A stretch of DNA of 64,000 nucleotides from NCBI GenBank assembly GCA_029817715.1, contig JARUPY010000397.1:8928001-8992000 (forward strand). Reading direction: 5' to 3'. This stretch comes from Melastoma dodecandrum (Eukaryota; Streptophyta; Magnoliopsida; Myrtales; Melastomataceae). Below, piece by piece: positions 42,369-54,433 of the stretch. Under the pieces are notes generated by a model. That model searched no databases. It was not told where the DNA came from and was given only the letters and a program-made list of their open reading frames with translations. Position numbers and translations under genes: made by a program. How positions within the stretch are numbered: position 1 is the stretch's first letter; every line of letters begins with the position of its first letter.

Positions 42369-44540
42369 CTGATGATGTCAAAACCATGCGCATCCAGAGA
42401 ATAATAGTAGAAGGTTTAAACGGTCTTACAGACTTCTTTGGTATGAGATGGTTGACACAAAAATTACTTTATGCGGTTATTCCCCCTGAATCTAAGCCGA
42501 TTAATTTCAATCGAAATTAAGACTAGATTCGATCAATGATTAGTTCAGATATGAACTTTCATTTTGAGTATGGTTAATGTTAATTAACTTAACTCGTTCA
42601 AAGCATATATGATTTAATCAAATCAAAGCTCAAAATTGAAGGAGCGTGGACAGAAGTATAATTCCGTGAACACTCCCCCTAAATAGGTGATGAAGTTCTA
42701 TGACGAACTTTGATTAGAGCATTTGACTTTCAGTCAGAATATGATGTACCTAATCTGTTGTCATTCGTAGTAGTTCACAAAAGGTAGTTCTGTAGAACAA
42801 ATCTCACACAAAAGTGTTATTTTGCAAAAAGGATTTAGATCAGAGAAGATTCTCTAACTCCCCCTGAGTTGAAGAAGTTAATTTCACTCGAAATTCCGCT
42901 CAATCCAAAGATAGTTTTTCAAAGAATTAACTCTATAAAGATGATCATCAGGCAGAAGCATCGTTCTGTCGATAATTTCTTAAGAAAAAATAACTCTGCT
43001 GAATGCTGCAACTAACTGAGGAAATCTCCCCAGTGTCTTTGTGACCTGCATGCACACACACAAGAAAACAGATAAAAAACTACATAAAAACCTGTCCTAA
43101 ATTTAAAAGATCTCCACAAACCTACTTCTCCCCCCTTTTGCATATTAAAAAACATGCTAAAAACTATAATTAAGTCTGCAACATCAAGGTTTTAAAACAC
43201 AAAGTATTAAAAACATGCAAGAAAAGGAAATAAGTCAGTTTTTGAAATAACCAGAACTAGAGTTTCAGTTTCTCACGAGGGGAGTTATTCAAACAGTGTC
43301 TTCTGCTGGAGTAGAGGATGCACCATCCTTGCCCTTTTTTATAAGCGGTAAGATGAGCAAGATCCACCGACACCTTTGTCATCAGGGACTTTATCTTCGT
43401 TTGCTGGGCAAGACCTGATTTAGGTGGTGAGCATCAGAGGTCTCAATTGGAACCTAATTTCGGGCTTCAATCCCTCCTCGAACTTCCTCGCCTTCGCCTT
43501 CACGCTCATAGGCGGGCCGTACCTCGACGGAGCGGAGAATTTCAGTTCATGTTCATTTACTGTCATCCCTTCCTGTCGCAGGTACATGAATTCTTGGGCC
43601 TTTTTCTCTCGGAACACATGTGGGCAGAACTTCCCGAGGAAGGCTATCCTGAATATGAAGCTTGCTTCTGTTTGGTATCCTTTTTCTTTTGCTTGCTAGT
43701 TTTAGCTTGAGTCTTGTGTGTGTCAAGTGTAAAAGCGTAACCCGTATGATCAAGAGTAGTTCCATCGAAAAGCTCAATAATTATTGTGTCTGCATCAGTC
43801 CTGGGAGTAGTATCATAGGAGTAGAACTACAGAAGCTTCATGATTATGTGTCCATAGGGCAATCCCTTGTCAGTCAAATTTGCGCTTATATCAATGTGCT
43901 CAAACATAACCGTGCCCAAATTTACATGAAGTCCATCTAGCAGGTGTACCATCATTATGGCATCCTTTGTGATGATACTGTAAGTATTCCCTGTCTAGGA
44001 TAGAGGTAATACATGACGACACGATGTAGAACCGGAGTTCCACAGGCAATTGTGTGCTCTCCAAATAAATGTTGGACTTGGTCGGCTTTTGGAAGAGGTA
44101 TTGCTGTCACAGCAATACCTCTAGGCCTTTTGGACTCCTTCTATTGTTCAGCAGAAGGGCGCTTCTGTCCTTTTTCTTTTTCCTTTCTCGTAGTCACTGG
44201 AGGATGTTCAGCTTGGTCCTCAACTTGAGATGGAGTCGGAGCCGACTCTTTCATGGTAGGAGGAAGTGGCAGCTAGATCACATCATATGGCACGATGGCC
44301 TTGGAAAGGAGCTCGGGAGGAGCTATTGCGCTAAGGTTTAATATCAGGAACATCTTTCTCAGCATTCTCTGGAGGAGAATCCACCATGCCCTCATTTTCT
44401 TTCTTAGAGACTTTGGGTGTGGGAGTGTCCTCCTTAATGGGTGAGTGATCCACTTCTTGCTCCGTGTCTGGAGCTTCAGATCTCTCGGGTGAAATGTGAA
44501 AGGTCCCAGATAGTTTCTTTTTCCAATTTGTGGAGGACAT
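42369..44540 (-). pseudogene. SIRE-like copia 3' region (ORF2/env-like position)
   Basis: Between RNaseH and the 3' LTR SIRE elements carry a long extra region; this 2.1 kb stretch occupies that place. The only readable coding is a low-complexity, acidic Ser/Pro/Glu-rich stretch at 44331-44540 (HISPERSEAPDTEQEVDHS) and a short basic stretch at 43420-43777. No signal peptide or membrane segment could be recognised, so calling it envelope-like is positional only. The right end is cut by other repeats at about 44541. Confidence 0.45.
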
Positions 44541-45036
44541 GAGTCAATTTTATTAGTCAATAATTTTTTTTACGATTGTTGGTTTTAAATTGCATAAGAT
44601 TTCATTTATCATATCTTTTACAACCCCTTAGTTCCTAGAGCGAAATGTTGATCTCCTAATAACTTGTAAAAACACAGCGACAATAAGTTTTAAAGATTAA
44701 ACACGGCACCCAACACCTTAATCTTATTGTCCTCTCGGTCTTTATTCCTTTAGACTTCCAACCAGGTTTTACCCCATGGAACCAACATATCCCGTCAGTC
44801 TCAAGATACAGTTGAGTACGCATTCCTTACGTATAAAACGACATCCGGGATGCAACACTCCAACTCGCTAGACATAACCCCGCAGAGACATTTAGTTTCG
44901 CTGACTTTAGACACCGTTCTCCCTCGATCATGGAGCTCTCTTTCGATCACATCACCCATGAACATTTCCCGTCCATGCTTCCTTCTAGGTCTCACTACCG
45001 ACCCCACTGTTCCGCCATGAAGGCTTAACCACGCAA
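44541..45036 (-). repeat. Remnant of an unrelated gypsy LTR, left part
   Basis: Non-coding sequence (minus strand ends near GTAAAAAAAATTATTGAC) that is not G2 LTR. It probably continues at 49762 on the other side of G2, so G2 would have inserted into an older LTR lying in the copia 3' region. Confidence 0.4.
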
Positions 45037-45588
45037 GGGGTTGAAAAACACCACGACCGGATACAGTTACACACCACCGGTATAATGAACGCTAGGGTAA
45101 TCTCACCACACACGGAATCGACCGAGTAATAAGAGAAAGAGAGACTCAAATAGTTTCTGGGTTGATTCAAATTCAAGATTAGCTCCCCTCAAGGGTTACA
45201 ATGTAAGGGCTTATATAGGCCACCCAAAGAAAGGACAATAAAAGAACAAATTAAAAGATCTGGAAATAAAATCACAAGATAAGGAAGGAAAATGTAATAC
45301 TTCCTCCCATTAAGATTTGAAAAAATAGTGGAGCAGGGTGGTGGAGGAGGCGTGACTCTTGGGCTGTAAGTTGTAATATCTGAGCTGTCAGATCGTAACT
45401 GCCTCTTGGGTTTCTCGTTGCTTCAGCCTCCTTCACTTGTCAGCGTCGCTTCGCCCGAAAGTTTTGCTCTTTCGCCTGCATCGTGATTCGACCACTCCGG
45501 CAGCGTAAGTTCAGTTTATCGCCCGGTCGACGCGATCAAGTCGACGCCAACATCACCCTTGTCGCCTTAGCCCATCCTTCTCGCATCA
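45037..45588 (-). repeat. 3' LTR of G2, truncated
   Basis: Aligns with 49236-49761 (AACACCACGACCGGATACAG, CAAATAGTTTCTGGGTTGAT). Starts next to the polypurine tract GCAAAGGGAGGA (minus, 45589-45600). Confidence 0.85.
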
Positions 45589-45600
45589 TCCTCCCTTTGC

Positions 45601-46490
45601 TGAAGAAGATATGTCCTCAAATCAAAGGGGTCTTCGTCATCTTCATAGGGCGCAAGATCCTGAACATTGAAAGTTGCCGAGACGCCACACTCGCCAGGCA
45701 AGTCGATTTTGTAGGATTGTTGTTGATCCTTTCAACGACACGAAATTGTCCATCAGCACTTGGCATGAGCTTATTCCTTCGGCTTGTGGGGAATCGCTCT
45801 TTCCGTAGATGAATATACACCAGGTCGCTTGGGTGAAAGACTTTCTCTTGTCGCCCTCGATTAGCCTTGGCTTGGTACTTCTCATTCTGCTGCTCAGTGA
45901 CGGTGCAAACTCTCTCGTACAACTTCAACATCTCTTCAGCTCGACGAGTTGCGTTCTGTTCTACCAAACCTTCTCGAGGCAAGGTTAAAAGCTCAACTAG
46001 AATCATCTGGTTAATCCCATACACTAGTTCGAATGGGGAAGTCCGAGTTGTCGAATGTGGAACTCGATTATAAGCGAACTCTGCCTGGGCAAGCTTGATA
46101 TCTCAATCCTTCTTATTCTTGGATACCATTGTACGCAGGATTGCTCCCTTAGTTCGGTTCACAACCTCAGTTTGCTCGTTAGTTTGCGGATGAGAACTAG
46201 TGCCAAACAAGAGCTTCGTGCCGAGCTTGTGCTATAAGGTCTTCCAAACATAGCTCAAGAACTTGGCATCCCGATCTTACACGATCGATGAGGTCATTCC
46301 ATGTAGTTCCACAACTTCCTAAAAGTAGAGATCCACAATGTACGAGGCGTCCTCTGTCTTCCTACAAGGAATAAACTGAGGCATCTTCGAGCTAACACAA
46401 GTGCTTTGCTCAAGCGGCGCTTCAGTTTCTCGAAGCTCAACTGAGCCACCGTTGACCGCTCGAAGGTCGTTCCTTTCAAGCACTCAGTCT
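45601..46490 (-). pseudogene. G2 RNaseH stub and integrase C-terminal half
   Basis: From 46490: FERSTVAQLSFEKLKRRLSK, the start of RNaseH, then a jump to DRDAKFLSYVWKTL and HPQTNEQTEVVNRT (integrase core), ELVYGINQMI, and the C-terminal FHPSDLVYIHLRKERFP plus DGQFRVVERINNN, the GPY/F-type module. Stops at several points. No chromodomain was recognised before the LTR. Confidence 0.85.
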
Positions 46491-46499
46491 AGGTCTGAA

Positions 46500-47401
46500 A
46501 TCATTGATGAATCTCCGATAGAATGAAGCAAGTCCAAGGAAACTCCGCACGTCGTGCGCTGACTTGGGTATAGGCCAATCTTGAATAGCTTCGACCTTGC
46601 TTTCGTCGACTCGAATGCCTTCTCCCGACACATCATAACCCAGAAAGACTTAGGCCCACGTCATGAACTCACATTTCTTGTTGTTTCCATACAATCGCTG
46701 CTCTCTCAACTTCTCGAACAATTGTTGGAGATGATCTAAGTGTTCATTTTCGCTGCGACTATACACAAGAATGTCATCAAAATCGACAACAGACATTCCA
46801 ATGAATGGGCAAAATACTCGATTCATCGGTCGCATGAAGGTGCTAGGTGTATTTGAGAGTCCGAATGGCATGACCATCCATTCGTAGAGACCAAATTTAG
46901 TCTTGAACGTTGTCTTCCATTCGTCTCCTTCTCTCATTCGGATTTGATGGTAGTCGCTTCTTAAGTCTACCTTTGAAAACACAGTCGACCCATGCAATTC
47001 ATCAAGCATATCATCAAGTCGAGGATTAGGGAACCTGTGCTTGATGGTGATCGGAGTGATCCTTCGGCTGTCGACGCACATTCGCTACGAGCCGCCTTCT
47101 TGGGAACGAGAATTGTAAGGACAAAACATGGGCTAAGACTCTCCCGAACAAAACCACGTTCAATGAGCTCATTGACCTCTCACTACATCTCTTTCGCCTC
47201 GTCCGGATTGCATCTATAAGCTGGACGGTTGGGCAACGATACTCCGGGGATGAGGTCGATTTGATGCTGAATATCTCTCAAAGGTGGAAATCCACTTGGA
47301 ATTTCCCCAGGAAACACGTCTGCAAACTCCAGAAGGAGTCTTCGAACCTGTGGTGGTATGGTCGCAACATGTTCTTCTCTTTCCTCGAACACCATTAGCA
47401 T
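46500..47401 (-). pseudogene. G2 reverse transcriptase
   Basis: 47401-47183 gives LLEFADVFPGEIPSGFPPL and the following IDLIPG linker; after a stop the palm domain at 47081-46650 is open: [53 protein letters not shown] and the catalytic box FDDILVYS (F-x-DD in place of the usual Y-x-DD). It continues VFLGYDVSGEG and SFLGLASFYRRFI into the RNaseH connection. The most readable RT in the window. Confidence 0.9.
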
Positions 47402-47458
47402 GTAAATCCTCCCTTCGTCGTGACTCGCCTAGGTCAACTACGCTCGCGTCGAGCTGGA

Positions 47459-48180
47459 CTACTGCTCGCTTGATGGTATTACAGTTGTCGTTGATAGGGG
47501 TATAGGGGTTATTTTCTTCTGGTCTAGAATGATGCAGTAAGTATTCTTGAACCCATCATGCATTGCACGTCGGTTGAACTGCCATGGCGTTCCCAACCGC
47601 AAGTGACAAGCGTCCATAGGTACGACATCGCACGTGACAATATCCTGGTAGTTCTTGCCAATGCTCAGCGATACCAGAACTTGTTTTGTGACTCTCACGT
47701 CACTCTCCTTGTTCAACCATTGAAGTTTGTATGCTTAAGGATGTGACTTGGTCGATAACTTCAACTTCTCGACCATGGCGGTTGAAGCAACATTAGCATA
47801 AATCCCATTGTCGACTATCACTTGACAAGCTTTCCCTTGTATGGTGCAACGGGTGTGGAAGATTTTTTCGCGCTGGTCGACTTCTTCTGCCATAGGATTC
47901 GCATTGAGAGCCTTTCGAATGACCAGGAGCTCTCCCTCATCAAGCTCCTCAACATAGACTTCTTGGACGTCCCAAATAGGTTCACCTAGTGGCTCTTCCA
48001 TCTCCTCTTCACCTGGGCTCTCCATGATAGTTATTGCTCGTCGATTAGGACACTCTACCGCCATGTGCCCAATCCCCTGGCACTTGATCACTTCTTTGAG
48101 ACACCGATGTTTGGAAGTGGCCGAGCTTTGACCTTGGCCTAATCCTTGGTATTTCTCGAGAATGGACTTCTCGAGGACGA
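47459..48180 (-). pseudogene. G2 zinc knuckle and aspartic protease
   Basis: A CCHC knuckle (C-x2/5-CQGIGHMAVECPNRR) near 48030-48100 is followed by an acidic linker, then the protease: CQVIVDNGIYANVASTAMVE, where the DSG triad is changed to DNG, and VVPMDACHLRLGTPW at 47600-47640. The active-site change and stops make it inactive. Confidence 0.82.
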
Positions 48181-48289
48181 ACTCCCTTTGCTGAAAGGAG
48201 TGCTCCTCATAGTTGGCCTCACAACCGTTCTCCTAGCTTGTTGCTTCATGACTTTGCGGGCTAAATTGCACACATCCACGAAACTCCAA

Positions 48290-48985
48290 TAAGATTACAG
48301 TTCTACCGTGTCAGCGATGTGTTGCTTCAGTCTTTTTAGTTACCTAGCGATAGTCTGCTCCAAAGGTTCAGATAAATCGCTCTGTATCATCAACTTCTTG
48401 AACTCGTGAGTATATTCTACTACACTCAATGTTTGTTGTAATGAGTTCAGCCTGAGGAATAGGTCCTGCCTGTATCGCTCAGGAAGAAATCACTTCCTCA
48501 TTGCTCGTTTCATCTTTTCCCATGAGCGAATCTTCTCCTTTCCTTCACATCAAAGCTGTAGGTTAAGGTTCTCCCACCATAGACTCGCATATTTACGGAC
48601 GACTCATAAAGCTACTACTTTTACTTGTTGATCCTTCGTTATCTCCTCATACTCAAATATGCGCTCAATCGACTGAAGCCAGTCAGCGAACTCTTTCGGG
48701 TCTAGCTTTCCATCAAACTCCGGAATATCTACATGGATATTAACAGGTCGATCGGGCAGTCGTTCTCGGTGACTCCTCATCGAACGCTCTTCGTCACATA
48801 AGTCATCCACAAAGGGGTTGTTTTCCTCATCTGCTTCGATTGGTGATGGAGAATGCTCTCTTGGATTTGTTCTCTCTCCAAGAAGCTGCTGCAAGTGCCT
48901 CAACTCCTCAACTTCCTACTCCAGACGGGCTAAACGAGCCTCTTCCAACGTCATACTACGACGGTATCGGTTCTCCAAGTCAACC
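48290..48985 (-). pseudogene. G2 gag
   Basis: RRSMTLEEARLARLE opens next to the primer site (about 48960), then RHLQQLLGERTNPREHSPSP, NIHVDIPEFDGKLDPKEFAD and WLQSIERIFEYEEITKDQQV at 48604-48903. A shifted frame continues toward 48290 with a TREF-like capsid end. Confidence 0.85.
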
Positions 48986-48989
48986 GTGA

Positions 48990-49001
48990 GCTCTAATACC
49001 A
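48990..49001 (-). other. Primer-binding site of G2
   Basis: Minus-strand TGGTATTAGAGC, one base off the initiator tRNA-Met complement TGGTATCAGAGC, two bases from the LTR edge. Confidence 0.9.
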
Positions 49002-49003
49002 AC

Positions 49004-49761
49004 TGATGCGGGGACGGGGCGGGACGATTAGGTTGCTCAACGACAAATGAACCAAGATGGCGAACGGTGACAGGTGAGGGTGATAAACGGAAAAGTAAAA
49101 GATAACGACGCGCCAACTTTCGGATACAAGCTAAGCCACCACCGAAGAATGGACGTGTCATGCCCCGTTCGTGCACGGATAGAGCAACAACACCAATGTA
49201 TTTGGATTCGGGGTTGAACAACACCACGACCGGATACAGCTACGCACCACCGGTGTAATGAACTCTCGGGTAATCCCACCACACACAGAATCTACCGAGT
49301 GATAAGAGAAAGAGATACTCAAATAGTTTCTGGGTTGATTCAAATTCAATATTAGCTCCCCTCAAGGGTAACAATGTAAGGGCTTATATCGGCCACCCAA
49401 AGAAAGGACAATAAATGAACGAAATAAAAGATATGGAAATAAAATCAAAAGATAAGGAAAGAAAATATAATACTTCCTCCCAATAAGATCTAAAAAGATA
49501 GTGGAGCAGGGTGGTGGAGGAGGCGCGACTCTTGGGCTGCAAGTTGTCATATCTGAGCTGTCAGATTGTAACCGCATCTTGGGTTTCTCGTCGCTTCAAC
49601 CTCCTTCGCCTGACAGCGTCGCTGCGCCTGAAAGTTTTGCTCATTCGCCTGCTGATTGATTCGACCCCTCCAACTGCGTGAGTTTAGTTTGTCACCCGGT
49701 CGACGCGATCAAGTCGACGCCAACATCACCATTGTCGCCCAAGCCCATCCATCTCGCATCA
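49004..49761 (-). repeat. 5' LTR of G2
   Basis: 758 bp, TGATGCGGGGACGGGGCGGG to CCATCTCGCATCA on the plus strand, with 7-bp inverted ends TGATGCG/CGCATCA. Confidence 0.9.
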
Positions 49762-51640
49762 AGGGCTCTCGAGGTGGAATCTCATTCCGATTTTCTTTTC
49801 CTGGTCATTCCTTCCGATCGTCATTTCGGTCATTAAGTTATTATACCTCCCGTGCTTTCCGCACGTTCAGATATCCAAAGCTACGTCCTAAGTAATTTTT
49901 AGACATGCACACACACCCGCATGATATTCAACCCACGACAACTCAGCCACTTAGGAAACCTTAGAGCTTGTTTGGTAGCTGAAAATTTCCAACTCATCTT
50001 ACTTCAGATGAAAATGAAAACTAAGAAAAGACGTTTGGTTTCTAAAAAATAAAAAAACGAAAACAAAAATTTCAAAAATGTTTTTAACATTTATTTTCAA
50101 TTTAGAAAACGGGCTTAGCCCGTTTCCAAAATTTTCTTTCTTAAAAAATTTCTCAACCCTGCTTCCCTCAACCCCCCCTCTTCCCCAGCTCCCTCAACTC
50201 ATCCCCGCCGCTCTCCCTCCATTTCCGAGCGAGATGTTGTCCACCAAGTCGAATTTCGGAGCCAAGGTACCCTCAACTCCGAGGGACCGAGCGCTCCGCC
50301 GCCTCCAAGGGCAAGGGCGACCTTCACCTTCTCTCTGAAGGGGGCGTACGCCCTCCCTTGTTCCGGACAGCTACCAAACGCACGCCATCACGTCGATACG
50401 CAACACCATCGCAACAACAAGAACAAGCTATAGATATACGGCCGTTCTAGGTAGCGTGTAAGGGTAAGGGAGCAAGCGGGCGCACCTTGACCTTGAGTCC
50501 TTGCCGAGTTCTTCAAGCTCCCTCCTCTCCGAATTGATTCTCCTTTAGGCAAACCCGCCGCGAGTTCGAGTCCTCCCTTGAGTGATCCACGCGATGTCGG
50601 ACCCTCCTTGCTTCGTGCTCCACCTTGAACAAGTGCCTCTTCTCCTCTCCTCCTTTCTTCTTCTCATCTTTTCCACAAATCCCTTCTCCTCCTCCATTTT
50701 CTTTCCCCTACTTCCCCCATGGTGGTTCTATTCCCCTCCCAAGGACCACCACTCCTTTTTATTTTCCTTTCTTACATCACAAGGATGTCATCTAACTTTA
50801 TGTCAAATCATTAGTTAATACCCTCTGATGGCTTCTGCCACAAGCTTGTAAAAGTAATGGGCTCACTATTCCTCTAGCCTAAGGCTTCTTTCATGGTCCA
50901 AGCCTTGAGGAAGAAACATGGGTCTCAAGGGATGATCATGGTTTCCGTCCAGCATTTCTTCGTTCTCATCTGTCACGTGTGTTTTCTAAAGATTTCATAC
51001 GTATTTCGACACCCATTTTAGGCTGTTCATTTCGCGTTCTTAATCATCTTAGATTGTTTCATATTCAATTCGAAATAATATATATATATATATATATTCA
51101 AATATCGAGTCATTACAAAAAAAAAATATATATATATATATTCAAATATCGAGTCATTACAAAATGTGCTAGGACTTAGAATCTCTTCCCTCAGAAGAGA
51201 AACTTCCAGTCTTAGAGCCACTACCCTGCAGTGGAGAATGAGTCTCCTGTGAGTCACGGTCGGACAGAAAGACATTGCTGGGTGAAGTGGTGTGCCCATA
51301 CTTGACCGTAGCAGCACCAGGACGGCTGATTCATGTTGCCATGAGAGTGAGAAGAAGATGGGAAGGTTATGGCATGAAGAGAAGGAGTTGAGAAGAGTAA
51401 GGAAGTGGGTTTTCGGAAGAGGTGAATAAAATGAAAATGGGAAAATGGGAATTTGGAAAGTATACATTTCGAAATAAATTGAAATAAAAGATATTTAAGA
51501 TTATTTCCAAAATAAAAAAAAGGAAATAAAATATTTTGAAATCAATTATTCACACAAATGCAAACCATACAAAATAAAGATCAATAAGATTCATTTTAGA
51601 AGGGATAACAAATCCCAAGATCCATTTATAATTTTTAGAT
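49762..51640. other. Repeat remnants without a gene
   Basis: 49762-49960 probably belongs to the LTR broken by G2. 49974-50395 has inverted ends (GAGCTTGTTTGGTAGCTG and, reversed, GCGTGCGTTTGGTAGCTG), a candidate DNA transposon without a proven TSD. 51080-51170 repeats a 45-bp block (TATATATATATATTCAAATATCGAGTC). 51180-51340 on the minus strand is Ser/Gly/Thr-rich (SRPGAATVKYGHTTSPSN), perhaps copia ORF2. Confidence 0.4.
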
Positions 51641-51651
51641 TTTCTCTAAAT

Positions 51652-54080
51652 TTAATGGTTTTGTGAAATGTCACAGAGTTGTTCTTCTGTGCTCACATAT
51701 TCCACTGTAATCGAACCATTTTGAACATAATCTCGAATGAGATGATGTCTCAATTCTATATGTTTGGACATTGAATGTTGAACATGATTCTTGGTCAAAT
51801 TTATGGCACTAGTATTGTCACACTGTATTGGAACATTGTCAAACTTCAAGTTGTTGACATATCCACATAAGCTGTGCACAACAACTTGTCGTTGCAACAT
51901 ATTCTGCTTCTGCAGTAGATAGTGCTACAGAAGCTTGCTTCTTTGAGTGTTAGGATATTAGCATATCTCGAAGTAGCTGGCAGGTTCCAAAAGTACTCTT
52001 CCGATCAATTTTGCAACCTGGAAAGACTACTTCGGAGTGTCCTTCTAGATCAAATAATCATCTATAGCCCTAGATTCGTTGTCCCATAGAGATATCGAAA
52101 TATTCTCTTTACATGGGTCAGATGTGAGTCGTTTGGTGCTGATTGATACCTAGTGCAACGGCAGACGCTGAAGAGGATCTTATGTTTGGAGGCTGTAAGG
52201 TACGATAAGGCCCTATCATACTCTTGTAGGGGCTAGGATATGCATCCTTTCCTGTCTCGTTTTACTCTACATTAGCATTTGTGCTCATGAGAGTAAACAA
52301 ATGTTTTGAGTTGGTTAACTCATATTTCCTCGGAAGTTATTTGGTCTACTTCTCTTGATGTATGAAAGTACCTTCTCGACTTTGGTGAATCAGTAAGCCA
52401 AGAAAGAATGTTAATTATCTCATCACGCTCATCCCAAATTCACCTTTCATGAGTTCTGCAAACTCAATACACAAGGTATTGCTCGTAGATCTAAAGATGA
52501 TGTCATCCGCATAGATCTAAACTATTAGAAGTTCGGTTCCTTACATCTTTAGGAAAAAGGTTGTATCAACCTTTCCTTTTCTATATAATTTTCAATAAGA
52601 AAGTGGTTAAAGCTTTCATTGCTCTTGGAGTTGTTTTAGACCATATATGGCTTTATCAAGCCAAAATACATTATCACGATTCTTAGGATCATCAAATCTA
52701 GGAGGTTGTTCTACATAGACTTTCTCCCTCATTTCACCATTCTGAAAGGTGCTTTACTTGTCCATGGATATAGTTTCAAATAATTGTAACACGCATAAGT
52801 TAACAGAAGTCGAATAGCTTATAGGCGCGCTACTGGGGCGTACGTCTCATCATAGTCAATCTCTTATGATTGAGAGCACCCCTTAGCTAAGAGTCTAGCT
52901 TTATTTTTTTTTATCATAGAACCTGACCCATCTAGCTTGTTGAGGAAAATACACTTGGTTCACACAATAGAACGATCCTTTAGTCTTTGAACAAGCGTTC
53001 AAACCTTGTTTTATTCGAATTGATTAAGAAGCTCTTCTTGCATAGCAATAATCCGATTAGGATCTGATAGAGCTTCATGAATAATATCTAGTTTTTTCTA
53101 GGAAAGAAACACAAAATATTCACGAGAGAGATTCAAAGAACGTCTCGTCAGTACCCTTTCCATATATCCCCAATGACTTGCTCATTGAGGTGTTTTTTCT
53201 TTTATAGGGTGGGCACCCTGTCCAAGTTCTGCTCTTCAAAATTATCATTCTCTAGCATCAGCTCTGAGTTTGCATCTTGTTCAATGACGGACTGGATTTG
53301 TGTATAATAAGTAATAAGAGGGATAACGCTCTCTTTCTGTTCTACAACAATAATAAGTTGTGAATCAACTCTGTCTGATAAGACAACTTCCTCTATATGT
53401 TGAGAATCATTAATGATCACATTAATAGATTCCACAAAAACATGAGTTCTTTTGTTGAAAGCTCGATAAGCTTTGCTAGATTCAAAATAGCCAAGGAAGA
53501 TTCCATCATTTGATTTAGCATCGAATTTTCCAACGTTGTCCTTAGGAGGTCTTAGTATGTAACAAAGACTTCGAAAAGGATGAAAATATGAGATGTTATG
53601 CTTTCTGCCCTTATACAACTCATATGGTGTTTTGTTAAGTGTCTTTCGTGCATGGACACAGTTAGACACAAAACATGTTGTATTAAAAGCCTTAGCCCAC
53701 AAGTTCTATGGTATGTTGCTTACACACATCATCGTTCTGGCCATATCTAGAAGAGTTCTGTTCATTCTCGCAAATGCTCCATTTTGTTGTGGAGTATATG
53801 GAGTAGAGAAGGTGTGTTCTATGCCATTTTTGTCACAAAAGTAAGTGAACTCATGGTTTTCAAATTATGTATCATAGTGAGTTCTTAAGCATTTAAGAGA
53901 GGCTTTTCTCTCATATTGCAGCTATGTGACAAGACTTTTGAATTCACTGAATGCACCACTCTTATGAGCTGAGAACTTTATCCAAGTATATCTTGAGTAA
54001 TCATCTATAACTACCATAGCATAATGTCTATGTCCCAGATTATGCGTTCTAGTAGGACAAAACATATCCAAGTGTAGAAG
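51652..54080 (-). pseudogene. Copia integrase, RT and RNaseH (inverted)
   Basis: Minus order: integrase core from 54080 (LELLHLDMFCPTRTHNLGHR, HYAMVVIDDYS), integrase end 53702-53202 (CVHARKTLNKTPYELYKGRK, GKFDAKSNDGIFLGYFESSK), RT start near 53090-52840 (DPNRIIAMQEELLNQFE, KCIFLNKLDGSGSM, NKARLLAKGCSQS, EIDYDETYAPVARL), degraded RT middle, then RNaseH 51900-51652 (VPIQCDNTSAINLTKNHVQH, SKHIELRHHLIRD). This is the missing downstream half of the copia whose 5' LTR and gag lie at 34643-38186 on the other strand. Confidence 0.85.
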
Positions 54081-54430
54081 TTCTAGTGGTTCTGCGGTGG
54101 TAATGTAACCTTTGCTCTTGAAAGAGACTATGGTTTACTTTCCCAAAAAACATGCTTCGCAAAAGTTGTTTGTTTCGATAATCCTTTTACCAGCTCTTTT
54201 TTGGCAATCTTAGACAATAATTGGAAATTGATGTTCCAATTTCCTATGCCAAAGAATAGTTTCATCCTGGTGGAAAATATGGCATTGCTCTGTAAACAGA
54301 AGATTGTCTTGAGAAATCATGTAGATGACCTTTCTTCGTTCAACAATGAAACAGACTCTGTCGTCTGTGGAACTAGAACATCCTTCTACATTAAAGGTTA
54401 TTTCATAACCCTTGTTAGAGGGTTGGCTCA
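54081..54430 (-). repeat. Right copy of the inverted duplication at the inversion breakpoints
   Basis: Minus-strand GAG-pre-integrase segment SNKGYEITFNVEGCSSSTDD, ILWHRKLEHQFPIIV, homologous to 37827-38186 with roughly one difference per ten bases. To its right the sequence changes at once to E LTR. Confidence 0.88.
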
Positions 54431-54433
54431 AGG

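Larger units (their letters stand above)
45037..49761 (-). mobile_element. Gypsy element G2, internally deleted
   Basis: Minus-strand order: 5' LTR 49004-49761, primer site 48990-49001, gag, zinc knuckle-protease, RT, truncated RNaseH, integrase C-terminal half, polypurine tract 45589-45600, 3' LTR 45037-45588 (left 230 bp missing). LTR ends are TGATGCGAG...CGCATCA. RNaseH to integrase catalytic core is deleted near 46280. The two LTRs differ by many substitutions, so the insertion is old. Confidence 0.88.

Noticed and set aside
43420..43777. gag-like ORF (REKKAQEFMYLRQEGMTVNE)
   Set aside because: It resembles part of a gypsy Gag (MTVxEYxxKF) but is isolated in the copia 3' region; too little to claim a separate element.
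49974..50395. MITE with TTGTTTGGTAGCTG ends
   Set aside because: Inverted ends are visible but no matching TSD of 2, 3, 8 or 9 bp could be fixed, so it was kept only as a note.
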